A program made the translations under genes and the position numbers. 64,000 nt of DNA, taken from the NCBI GenBank assembly GCA_020205615.1, contig CM035168.1, positions 2,373,830-2,437,829 on the forward strand. Direction: 5' to 3'. Below are positions 12,140 to 21,611 of this stretch, one piece after another (positions within the stretch are counted from its first letter, which is position 1; each line of letters begins with the position of its first letter). The notes beneath the pieces are model-generated. The model made no database searches. It was not told the DNA's origin and saw only the letters and a program-made list of their open reading frames with translations. The stretch is from Panax quinquefolius. Its lineage: Eukaryota; Streptophyta; Magnoliopsida; Apiales; Araliaceae.

Positions 12140-13289
12140 TGTGACACCCCCAAAATAGGTATACATCACCCATCTTGAGTCGCCAAATACATGGTACAAA
12201 ATTCAAATACAACTTAATTATACAACAGTCGTGTAAAATATGACAAAACATAATCTAAGAGTTTTAATAAGAATATTGTCATCTAGACAATATCCACACT
12301 CAATGTAGTACTCATTACATTTATTGTCACACTATTTAACAGAATAGTGAGGACTACTAATGCTATCATCTGGATAGTCACTCCGTTCCCCGACTAGTCT
12401 CGGCTACGTTCTCATTTCCTGAAGAGAACAGTGAAAGAAAGGTGAGCTCAACTAGCCCGAAGAAGAAATATTATGACTAAGATAATGCAGAATAAATTAT
12501 CATTAGTCTTCAACAATGTTAAACTGATAAAATACAATAGACATCAAGTTTAACTGCAGCGGAATAAGCAATCCATTAGAAGAGTCAAGTAGAGCATGAT
12601 ATCTATCATCTTCTATGATTTAAAATGTTTTCATCAATTTTTATCGCTGAGATTCAGCTTAATAAATAAACCACATCATCGAGTCATCCCTGCACAACGA
12701 GCCAAGGATATTCATTAAATCATCAATGGTCATGACTATACCGAATAATCCCTGGTCATAATAATACCAAAAATAGTCCATCAATGCACTACAGGCTACT
12801 GAAGACTTTTACCACATCATTTATAACATTACAGGTCATGATTATACTGAATAATCCCTGGTCATAATTATACCAAGTCCATCTATTCACGTAAGCTAAA
12901 GATGACTTTCATCACAATATAAGCATGAGGATGATGACAATAACATAATACTTTAATAAAATAAGTTCAAGAATATATTTTAAAGATTTATAAGTTAATT
13001 TATCATGAAATCAATTACGTCCAAATTGTCAACATGATACTGTTTTGTGGAATAAAATTCAAGAATGCTCAGAAGAATATTTCCATGAAAAGATACCGGA
13101 TAAAGCACAAATATCCAGGGTATTCTATTAATTTCATGGAGTATAGAAGCCAAAACTTTAACCAAATGAGTATCATAGAATATATGAAACTGCAAATGGA
13201 TTTTAACCGGCCATGCGGTAATACACATAGACAGATCATTTCCACAATTTAATAAGGAATGAATACGAAAGATCATTCACCATGCATGT

Positions 13290-13930
13290 GATAATCCACA
13301 AAGACAGGTTATTCCAACTGAATAATAAAGAATGGAACCAGGTCTTGCGTAATCCGCACAGATAGGATATTCCAATAAAATAATAAGGAATGGATTAATA
13401 GAAGAATTCACCATGCATGCGATAGACCGCACAGACAGGTTATTCCAACATATTAATAAAGAATGGAACCAGGTCTAGCGTAATCCGCATGCATGTGATA
13501 TTCAAATGAATAATAAAGAATGGAATAACAAAGAATTCACTACGCATGCGATAGATCGCATGCATAAAGTTATTCCAATGTAATAATAAAGAATGGAATA
13601 ACAAAGAATTCAAAGATGCATGCGATAGACCACATACGCATGTGTTATTCCAATGTAATAAAGAAAGAACCATGTCTAACGTAATCCGCACAGTAGGATA
13701 TTCCAATGAATAATAAAGAATGGAATAATAAAGAATTCACCATGCATGCGATAGATCGCATGCATGGTTATTATATAATGTAAAAATAAAGAATGGAACC
13801 GTGTCTAGCGTAATTACGACCGACGGATATTCCAACAAAATAATAAAGAATGGAATAATGAAGAATTTCACCATGTATGCGGTGCTTCAGATAGATAAAG
13901 TTATTCTAACATAATAATAAAGAATGGAAT
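13290..13930 (-). repeat. Tandem hairpin minisatellite in LTR
   Basis: Same roughly 60-base alternating units as at 5385-5960, about ten copies, with GCGTAATCCGCA and GCGATAGACCGCA variants. Confidence 0.8.
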
Positions 13931-14106
13931 AACAGAAGCTCTCTTTATGAATACGAAAGAAATAATACCCCTTACCTTAGAAAGAAACTGGATACTAGAG
14001 TAGAGAGGTAGCAAACTTCTCTTCTTTTTTCTCTCTATAAATTCTCTCTATAATAATTGCTCTATAGCTTTAGTGAATTGGTGAGAAATGAAAGAAGAAT
14101 GAGCTT

Positions 14107-14116
14107 CTATTTATAG
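14107..14116 (-). promoter_or_regulatory. TATA box of element A 5' LTR
   Basis: CTATAAATAG on the minus strand about 130 bases upstream of the donor site; conserved in all A-type LTRs. Confidence 0.7.
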
Positions 14117-14654
14117 GAAAATATAGTTTCGATAATTGCACGTTTTGGGGCTCGAAACATTACAATACAATACCTTTAAAAATAATTATTTTAAAAAAGA
14201 TAATTATGTCATTTTTTAGCTACGACAATACTTTCGTTGTGGGGTCCACCAATGATTGTGTCGTCGTACGAATATTTCCTGTTAAAACAAATATTCCCCG
14301 ACCAATCGAATATTATATAACCACTTACTTACTTTACAAAATTTATAAATATTATCTACAACTATAACATTATATCAAATCCACACCATAATATTCAAAA
14401 ATATATTTCGAGAAAATTATTCTTTATTTATAAAAGTTGGAGTCTTACAGGTACTATACTGTAATTCATATTTTCACATGTCTAGAACTATTGATTCACA
14501 TGATTTACTATTGATTCACATGATTTACTATTAGGGGAGATGGTGCAAGTTTGATAATACTTGTAAGACTAAATTAAAAATGAAGAAAAAGAGGAAGGTA
14601 TTATACTGTAATATTTTGTGCCCCAAAACATGCAATTATCGAAACTATATTTTC

Positions 14655-14664
14655 CTATAAATAG
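14655..14664 (+). promoter_or_regulatory. TATA box of element E
   Basis: CTATAAATAG, about 130 bases before the donor site at 14796. Confidence 0.75.
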
Positions 14665-14859
14665 AAACTCATTCTTCCTTCATTTCTCACCAATTCACTA
14701 AAGCTATAGAACAATTATTATAGAGAGAAATTGTAGAGAGAAAGAAGAAGAGAAGTTTGCTACCTCACTATTCCAGTATCCAGTCTTCTTTTGAGGTAAG
14801 GGGTATTATTTTTTCCTATTCATGAAGAGAGTTATTTTCTTTCAATACTCGTAAGGGTT

Positions 14860-15320
14860 GTTATTCCATTCTTTATTATTATGTTGGAATAACTTGTCTA
14901 TGCGAAGTACTGCATACATGGTGAAATTCTTATGTTATTTCATTCTTTATTATTCTGTTGAATAACTCATTCTGCAATGCTGATCGTCGCATGCCCGTGA
15001 ATTCTGTTGTTATTCCATTCTTTATTATTCTGTCGAGATATCCTGTCTATGCGGATTACGCATGACCTGGTTCCATTCTTTATTATTCTGTTGGAATATC
15101 CTGTCTGTGCGGATTACGCATGACCTGGTTGCATTCTTTATTATTTTGTTGGGAATAACCTATCTGTGCGGTCTATCGCATGCATGGTGAATTCTTCTGT
15201 TATTCATTCTTTATTATTCTGTTGTAATAACCTATCTATGTGGATTACCGCATGCATGGTGAATGATCCTTTGTATTCATTCCTTATTAAATTGTGTAAA
15301 TGATCTGTCTACGTGGATTA
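14860..15320 (+). repeat. Tandem hairpin minisatellite in LTR
   Basis: Roughly seven units with TTCCATTCTTTATTATTCTG and covarying short stems, for example ATGCG-GATTA-CGCAT at 15049-15063. Confidence 0.85.
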
Positions 15321-15424
15321 TCGCATGACGGGTGAAAATCCATTTGCAGTTTCGTATATTCTATTATACTAGTCTGAGATATCATTTCTTTTGTACTCGT
15401 TATGGAATATCATTTTCTTTGGTA

Positions 15425-15680
15425 TTTGTTTTACGAGTTACTATTCACAGATTACTATTCACCCGGTTACTATTCTCTTTAGTATTATTCACTCGGGTAT
15501 TCGGGGCACTTTTTGTGCCAGAGTGCTATTCACGATTTACTATTCATGGGTTACTATTCACCTAATTACTATTCACTCTAGTATCATTCACTCGGGTATT
15601 CGGGACACTTTTCGTGTTGGGGTACTATTCACGGGGTACTATTCTCAAGTACTATTCTACTGGTACTATTCACCTAAAAA
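15425..15680 (+). repeat. ACTATTCAC repeat cluster in LTR
   Basis: About fifteen scattered copies of TACTATTCAC with variable spacers such as GGGT, GAGT, CGGT. Confidence 0.8.
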
Positions 15681-16652
15681 TATATTTCTTTTCCTGTTCC
15701 AAATTATTTTGGTACATGAATATTATTCTTGAATTTTACTCTACAAAGCAGTATCATGTTGACAATTTGGACGTTATTGATTTCTGGATAAATTAAATTA
15801 TAAATCTTTAAAATTTATCCTTGAACTTGTTTTATTGAATTATTATGTCATTGTCATCATCCTCATGCTTATATTGTGATTAAAGTCATCTTTGGCTTAC
15901 GTGCATAGATGGACTTGGTATGATTATGACCAGAGATTATTCGGTATAATCATGACCGTAATGTAATGAATGATGTGGTAAAAGTCCTCATTGGCCTGTA
16001 GTTCATTGATGGACAGTTGTTGGTATGATTATGACCATGGATTATTCGGTATAATCATGACCATTGATGATTACATAAATATCCTTGGCCGTGGTGCAGG
16101 GATGATTCGATTTTATTTATTGTCGAGTCTCAAATGATAAAGTTGATGAAAAACTTTTTAAATAATAGAAGATAGTAGATTTTATGCTCTACTTGACTCT
16201 TCTAATAGATTGCTTATTCCGTTACAGTTGTTGATCTAAAACTTGTTGTCTATTATATTCTATCAGTTGTTATATTGTTAAAGGCTAAGGATAATTTATT
16301 TTGCATTATCTTAGTCATAATATTTCTTACTGGGCTAGTTGAGCTCACCCTTTCTTTCACTGTTCTCTTCAGGAAATGAGAATATAGCTGGGACAAGTCG
16401 GGGAACGGATTGACGGTCCAGATGGTTATTTTAGTAGTCCTCACTATTCTATAAAATAGTGTGACAATAAATGTAATGAGGACTCATTTGAGTGTGGATA
16501 TTGTCTAAAAGACAATATTCCTGTTAAGATTCTCAGCTTATATTTTGTCGTATTTTACATGACACTTGTATAATTAAGTTTGTATTTGATTTATGTACCA
16601 TGTATTTAGCGACTCAAGATGGATGATGTATACCTGTTTTGGGGGCATCACA

Positions 16653-16672
16653 GTTGGTATCAAAGCTTAGGG
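16653..16672 (+). other. Primer-binding site of element E
   Basis: GTTGGTATCAAAGCTTAGGG directly after the LTR end, initiator tRNA-Met type. Confidence 0.8.
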
Positions 16673-16839
16673 ATATGATTCCTGGCTGAGATGTGAGACA
16701 AGAACTAGGAGGGGAGAGACGGGGAATTCCTTCGCTAGTATGACCTACGTAGGTTTATTTGGTATTTAATTGGTCGGTCAGAGTATTGGGATAATATGTG
16801 ATATGTTAATTAACCCTTGTTTTGTGGCAGTGTTTGAAA

Positions 16840-17605
16840 ATGGCAGCTGAAAATGTTAGCAATGGAGTGAATGAGACCGTTGAGACACCTTTAATCACTA
16901 ACCAGGTTAATGTGATGTCAGACGAAGAAGAAATTAGAGATATCTACGTGGTGAGTTAAGAACTAATAGTAACACCCGAGCTAGTCGCAGAGGTAGCAGC
17001 TGAGAGTGAGGAAGAAGAGGAAGAAGAGGAACCTGAGGAGAATTTATTAGAAGAATTTTATGATCGAAATTTAGAATTACAAAATTGTATTCATGAGTTA
17101 AGAAGCAGTCAAGAACAAAGAAAGCGGTACAGTGGAGCAAAGGGATGCAACAATTCAAAATTGTGTTACCCGATGTGCGATGCTTGAATGTAAGCACTCT
17201 TTGGCGCGTAGTATAAGATATTAGAGTTTGGAATCGAGAATGCTATGATCAAAGTTCTGATGAAAGAAGAAGCAAATGAATGAATGAGAATAGATGATGC
17301 ATGGGTAAAAGTCGCACGACGTGTTGATATTGTAGAAAAAGACGTCTGATCTAATAAGGCCAAAATAGATGAAATGGATTTCGCTTTTTGGATAACAATT
17401 GGGAGAATCCAACATCGAGTTCGGAATTACCCTGTGTAGAGCTGTCAACCCCAATTCGATATGGATCAGAGATTAATGATTCGAAACATGGATCAGGAAT
17501 GTGACGAAGCAATTAAGGGTGGAATGTACACTACAACAAAGTTAAGTCCAACTGGGATGTCCTAGACAAGTCAAAATTGGTAGTTTAAGAGAGAACCTTT
17601 TTTTT
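16840..17605 (+). pseudogene. Gag region of element E with foreign acidic/coiled-coil segment
   Basis: It starts MAAENVSNGVNETVETP, matching the gag N-terminus of the sister elements. After about 25 codons the similarity stops. A different segment (about 16920-17600) follows, with a Glu run (EEEEEEEPEE), a heptad-like LEEFYDRNLELQNCIHELR and, in another frame, IENAMIKVLMKEE and VARRVDIVEKDV. Several stops break it. No capsid motif or zinc knuckle is seen. Similarity to the family resumes at the protease. I do not recognise the segment; it could be a gag variant from a related element or captured sequence. Confidence 0.6.
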
Positions 17606-17983
17606 GTGACGAGGAACCTGAACAAAGTTATCACGGGTAAGTTAATCATAAACTCTTGCGAAGTCTATACCTTATTCGATACCGGTTCTACCCACTCTTT
17701 TATTTCACCTAGTGGTGTTCAATGTTTGAACTTAACTCTTGAGAAATTAGACTTTGACTTATCTATTGAAACTCTGTTAGGAGAAACATTCGTTACCTCC
17801 ACTATTTATAAATCTTGTTTAATTCAAATCGACACTTTCACGTTACCTGTCAATCTTATTTCTTTGAAAATACTTGCATTTGATGTGATTTTAGGGATTG
17901 ATTGGTTAACTACTCATCATGCTAAAATCGATTATTTTCGTAAGGTTGTTAGCTTTCATATTCCTAACCAACCTTTTATGTGA
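17606..17983 (+). pseudogene. Aspartic protease of element E, frame open
   Basis: The 125-codon open frame covers the retropepsin from NEVITGK-like NKVITGKLIINS through YTLFDTGSTHSFIS (active site intact) to FDVILGIDWLTTHHAKIDYF. It is the only protease here without an internal stop. The flanking gag and RT frames are gone, so it survives as an isolated domain. The first Met is not a true start, since the domain belongs to a polyprotein. Confidence 0.8.
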
Positions 17984-18029
17984 ATTCGAGAAACCAAACC
18001 ACTAAAGTTAATCATTGTCATATCAAGCC

Positions 18030-18180
18030 ATAAGTAAAGAGCCCTGAGCCTTTCGCTGGTGACTTCCAAGTCTTGGAATACACCAAAGCCAGAATATCCG
18101 TAGGGGACGTCGTGAATAACAGTGGCAAGTTGATAGATATCAATGTGACGTGTTATCCAAGTCTTGGATGAGGGTCACAG
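18030..18180 (+). other. Segment shared only with element B, origin unknown
   Basis: About 140 bases, absent from the fuller elements A and A2, align with 33299-33430 in element B but at a different position relative to pol. The end forms an imperfect hairpin (GTGAC...ATCCAAG and CTTGGAT...GTCAC). No function is recognised. Confidence 0.5.
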
Positions 18181-18354
18181 TTTTGAATGATATTTCTATT
18201 GTTAATAAATTTCCTGACATATTCTTGAAGACTTCTTAGCCTACCCCTAGAGCGTGAAATCGAATTTTGTATTGACCCCAGTACAAAACCCATTTCTAAA
18301 ACCCTTAAATATTTCTTCAACCAAAACGAACGTATCATGCGCCAAGGATGTTGG

Positions 18355-19022
18355 CTCAAACTGTTGAAGATTATGACTATACCATTCAATATCATTATGG
18401 AAGAGCGAACGTGGTAGCTGACACGTTGAGTAGAAGATCATATGCGTTTACGAGTGCGATGTTGTTAACACAAAAACCCATTTCGTATAACTTATAAATG
18501 ATGAAGATAGAGTTAAAGACTCTAGGGACCCACGTGAAGATAACGAATATACGATTAGAATCGACTTTAAGCGATAAAGTTAAAGTCACTCAAACTACAC
18601 ACCTGGAGCTGATGAATGTGAAGAAGAAGGTTCAAGAGGGCGTTATTCTAGAAATAAGAATCGATGAATAGAGGAAATCTCAACCCTCGATTTAATTGGC
18701 CCATTTGAAATCCTCGATCGAGTAAGAACTGTGGCCTATACTCTCATTTTACCGCCAAATATGTCGCGTGTTCATAACGTTTTTCACGTATCGATGCTAC
18801 GTAAATATGTGGATGACCCGAACCACGCTATTAAATTAGAATTAGACTAAATAGCAGAACATTTAACGTATGAGGAGATATGTGTTAGAATCTTGGATAA
18901 GAAGGATCGGATTCAACACTCAAAGGTTATACCTCAAGAGTTAGAATCTGAAATGAAGTCATGGTATTCTCATCTCTTCGGCATACCAGGTACGTACGTA
19001 AATTTCTAGGGCGAAATTTCAT
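18355..19022 (+). pseudogene. RNase H end joined to chromodomain tail, element E
   Basis: Fragments of the RNase H C-terminus (DYDYTIQYHYG-like, then a NVVADTLSRRSYA-like stretch) run into the integrase N-terminal linker up to AAGAATCGATGA near 18668. The sequence then jumps to GAGGAAATCTCAACCCTCG, the GPF/Y module, and continues NMSRVHNVFHVSMLRKYV to the chromodomain-like end. The whole integrase zinc and catalytic core is missing. Stops and frameshifts are present. Confidence 0.75.
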
Positions 19023-19023
19023 A

Positions 19024-19035
19024 AGGAGGGGAGAT
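19024..19035 (+). other. Polypurine tract of element E
   Basis: AAGGAGGGGAGA-type tract immediately before the LTR start TGTGAGACCCC at 19036. Confidence 0.8.
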
Positions 19036-19242
19036 TGTGAGACCCCAAATTTTATGAATAAATATTTAAATTTCTCAAAATATTTTTTTTGAATATTATG
19101 GTGTGAATTTGATATAATGTTATAGTTGTGGGTAATATTTATAATTTTGCAAAGTATGCAAGTTGGTCGTGGAATATCCGTACGACGACACAATCATTGG
19201 TGGACCCCACAATGGAAGTATTATTATAGTTAGAAAACGACA
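19036..19242 (+). repeat. 3' LTR of element E, first part
   Basis: Starts TGTGAGACCCC and follows the A-type LTR until AGAAAACGACA. It is then replaced by hAT sequence; the LTR resumes at 19802 (GTTCCATTGTGTTGG) after losing roughly 0.7 kb. Confidence 0.8.
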
Positions 19243-19801
19243 GAAGAGTTCACTGCCTGCGTTTCTTCGCCTATTGACTTTGCAAAAAGCTTGCATTAGG
19301 GCTTTTGTTTTAGACATCTCAAGAGAGAAGAGTTCACTGCCTGCGTTTCTTCGCCTATTGACTTGGCCATACCCATGGCGATTGCAAGTGGCCTTACATT
19401 GCTCCGGCTCACTCGCCAGAGAGCACACCTCTACCGCGATTTTGCCTTCCTTAACCATCTGGACGATCGATGACACCGACAGCTCTGTTTACCAGGCAAA
19501 ATCGGGCAAGGACACAGCAACTCTGTTTCATTTTGTTAGTTTTAGCATTGGCTTCTTCTGCTGTTTATAGTATTGATTGACAGATTGTTGTGAATTGTAA
19601 TGTTGTTATGTTAATTATGGAAGCCTTCATTTCGATTATTACCCGAATACCCGAATGTACAATTTGGTAATTCGGTATTCGATAATTCAGTTAGTTCCAA
19701 AATTTCGGTTAGTGTCCGGATAGTAAAATTATGGATAATTTGGTATTCGGTTATAACCGAATAGCCTATTCGGTTCAGTTATAACCGAATGATCACCCCT
19801 A
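19243..19801 (-). mobile_element. Truncated hAT element with RuvB-like 2 gene fragment (copy 2)
   Basis: The right end CACCCCTA and the CCGAATA/TCGGTT-rich subterminal region match the hAT copy at 43402-44363 in reverse. The left TIR is missing. It carries part of the same captured gene (EIFSLEMSKT-like ELFSLEMSKTKALMQAF on the minus strand). A block of about 39 bases (19242-19281) is repeated at 19325-19364, which suggests template-switch repair. Confidence 0.7.
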
Positions 19802-19917
19802 GTTCCATTGTGTTGGAATTATTAGTGTTAGTAAAAATTGACATTTATTTCGATAATAATTGATGTTTGGAGGTTATATTGACCAATCGGGTAATTAACT
19901 GGATAAATGAGCAATTA
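19802..19917 (+). repeat. 3' LTR of element E, second part
   Basis: Continues the A-type LTR from GTTCCATTGTGTTGG to GATAAATGAGCAATTA, where another LTR begins. Confidence 0.75.
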
Positions 19918-20807
19918 TGTAAGACCCCAACTTTTATGAATAAAGATGAATTTTCTATAAATATCATTTTTAAATATTATGGAGTGAATTTAATATAATG
20001 TTATAGTTGTGGGTAATATTTATAAATTTTGCAAAGTACGCAAGTTGTTATATTATATTCGATTGGTCCAGGAATATTTGTTTTAACAGGAAATATTCGT
20101 ACGACGGCACAATCATTGGTGGACCCCACAACGGTATTATTTTTGGATTGAGAAAATGACAAAAATATTTTATAAAAATAACGACGGAAGTTTTACCGTT
20201 AACTGTTGAAACACCCGATGTTAAAAGTACAGTAATACGCGTGGTTGCATAGTAACACACGGTGTTGATTATTGATGCTTACGTGAGAAGTCACTCAGTT
20301 TTGTTCAATTATTGCTACAGTAATTGTTGCATAGTATCTCACGTTATTTGATTCAGTTATTGTCGATATTTTATATATTAGTAAATCAATAATTGAGATG
20401 ACAGAGTTATTAATATTATTATTTGCAATATTAACGATGTCTAGAAGTTCTGTCAAGGAGAGGTTTGGTCACCTAATTGCGCGCCAATAGGGAGAAATCC
20501 TTATTGGAAAGCCCTCTCTTTCCTGGGAATGGCCTGATCGATTAATATTGTGAATTATAATAATGATGATAAGTGTTGTTAAAAATATTGAGGAGATTTT
20601 TATGATGTATTTATGGTTAAATTTTGCTTATTATTTGAACCCCCCATTTACTCATTTTTCAAAATAGTGTATGTTATGAGTATATATATATATATTAAAT
20701 ATAAACATGATAGTGGGATGGGGATTGGGAGTGATATGTTAGTCACGGGTGGCATGCTTGGAAAGAAAAGAAGAAGAAAGAATTGGGAGGAAGGAGTACA
20801 ATTATTG

Positions 20808-20856
<49 letters not shown>

Positions 20857-20895
20857 TGATGTTTGAAAATTAGCAGGAAGGAGTACAATTATTGT

Positions 20896-20934
<39 letters not shown>
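20808..20934. repeat. Twin TA/CA microsatellites
   Basis: A (TA)n run at 20808-20841 passes into (CA)n to 20855; a second (TA)n run is at 20898-20934. Each is preceded by the same GGAAGGAGTACAATTATTG segment, so the unit is a tandem duplication. Confidence 0.9.
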
Positions 20935-20937
<3 letters not shown>

Positions 20938-21174
20938 GTGATAATTTAAAAGTTGGCAGGTTGTATCACGGGAGTAATGACCCGTGAGTTTATATATACA
21001 TAACATATAATATATATAAAATATATTATATTTTATTTAAAAGTTTTTGTTTTATTAGAATATTTTATTGCATAGTACTTCATAGTAAAATTAAAATTTT
21101 CAAACGAAAATTCGGCCGATCGTCGCCCGTGACATTTTCCTACTGTGCATTCAAATAGTATCCTTTCCATTCTC

Positions 21175-21184
21175 CTATAAATAG
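21175..21184 (+). promoter_or_regulatory. TATA box of LTR C
   Basis: CTATAAATAG followed by a leader and donor TCAAG/GTAAGGG at 21345/21346. Confidence 0.65.
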
Positions 21185-21611
21185 GATGCTTAATTAGAAT
21201 TGAAAATCACACCAGAATCAGAGAATTCTTCTTCTATAATCTTGAGCGTATTTCTTTAGAGTTTTAGAAAGCTTTGAGCGTAGAAAATAGTGAAAGTTTT
21301 CTTCAAGAATATCCACTCTACAAGTCTAATACTTTTCTTTTCAAGGTAAGGGATGTTATTTTTGTTCAATATTCGCTTGAAATAATATTTTCTTCCATAC
21401 TCTGTAGTATGTAAGTAATATTATTTTGCTTCAGATTTCGAATTCTATATTCGTTTTGTTAGAGTTTTGGTTTCTATACTCCATGAAATTAGTAGAATAT
21501 CCTTGATATTTGCGCTTCATCCAGTATCTTTTTATGGAAATATTATTCTGAGCATTTTTGATAACTTTTAACATTTTTATGCCGGAATACTATTCACGGG
21601 GTTACTATTCA

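Larger units (their letters stand above)
11962..13975 (-). other. Putative leader intron of element A
   Basis: Minus strand AAG/GTAAGGGG at 13976/13975 in the LTR and CCTTGTTTTGTGGCAG ending at 11962, before the gag ATG at 11952. TTAATTAAC upstream is a plausible branch site. Exon 1 from the TATA box to the donor holds no ATG. The inference rests on the same pair in E and A2; no transcript data. Confidence 0.5.
4937..14449 (-). mobile_element. Tekay/Del-like chromovirus element A
   Basis: Two LTRs (4937-7306, cut by the Athila-like insertion, and 12140-14449) flank gag, protease, RT, RNase H, integrase and a chromodomain-like tail in the order typical of Ty3/gypsy. The primer site fits initiator tRNA-Met and the purine tract is AGAAGGGGAGGT. 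All coding parts are interrupted by nonsense changes, mostly G-to-A or C-to-T, with few frameshifts. The right end inserts into the 5' LTR of plus-strand element E at 14449/14450; the left end is outside the window. Confidence 0.9.
12140..14449 (-). repeat. 5' LTR of element A
   Basis: Bounded on the plus strand by TGTGACACCCCC and GGAGTCTTACA. It aligns with the 3' LTR but lacks about 0.8 kb of U3 near 14170. It holds a hairpin minisatellite (13290-13930), a donor site and a TATA box. Confidence 0.85.
14450..16652 (+). repeat. 5' LTR of element E (5'-truncated in the window)
   Basis: Homologous to the inverse of 12140-14449 and to the plus LTRs at 52413-54939 and 55721 onward. Contains TATA, donor site, hairpin minisatellite (14860-15320), ACTATTCAC repeats (15425-15680) and the TTGGC-loop hairpins. 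It ends GGGGGCATCACA before the primer site. Confidence 0.85.
14796..16830 (+). other. Putative leader intron of element E
   Basis: Donor TTTTGAG/GTAAGGGG at 14795/14796 and acceptor TTGTTTTGTGGCAG at 16830. The gag ATG is at 16840. The predicted first exon contains no ATG, while the intron contains many; it also contains all hairpin arrays and the primer site. Spliced RNA could translate gag but could not be reverse transcribed. Confidence 0.5.
14450..19917 (+). mobile_element. Non-autonomous chromovirus element E
   Basis: Plus-strand 5' LTR (14450-16652, its start lies beyond element A), primer site, altered gag, protease, fragments of RNase H and chromodomain tail, purine tract and 3' LTR start at 19036. 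Only about 2.4 kb of internal sequence remains. RT is almost fully deleted and the integrase is cut out at a junction (about 18668) identical to that in element B. The 3' LTR is broken by a hAT fragment and then by another LTR at 19918. Confidence 0.85.
19918..21611 (+). repeat. LTR of a third subfamily (C), 3'-truncated
   Basis: It starts TGTAAGACCCC, shares the conserved U3 block (near 20440-20530), TATA, donor site and ACTATTCAC motif with the A and B LTRs, but has its own U3 with microsatellites. It ends abruptly at 21611 where Athila/Tat LTR sequence begins, so U5 end, primer site and internal region are missing. Confidence 0.7.

Noticed and set aside
15332..15796. Overlapping plus-strand open frames of 60-113 codons in the LTR
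   Set aside because: They arise from stop-poor ACTATTCAC repeats, recur in every LTR copy in varying frames and lack any domain.
17166..17454. Minus-strand frames in the E gag region as a separate gene
   Set aside because: Ser/Ile-rich antisense shadows with no recognisable domain; the sense strand shows the coiled-coil pattern.
19163..19570. 135-codon plus-strand open frame
   Set aside because: It is antisense to the captured RuvB-like 2 fragment and crosses the LTR/hAT junction.
20613..21006. Open frames with IYIYIY or YIYIYI runs
   Set aside because: Pure translation of the TA microsatellite.
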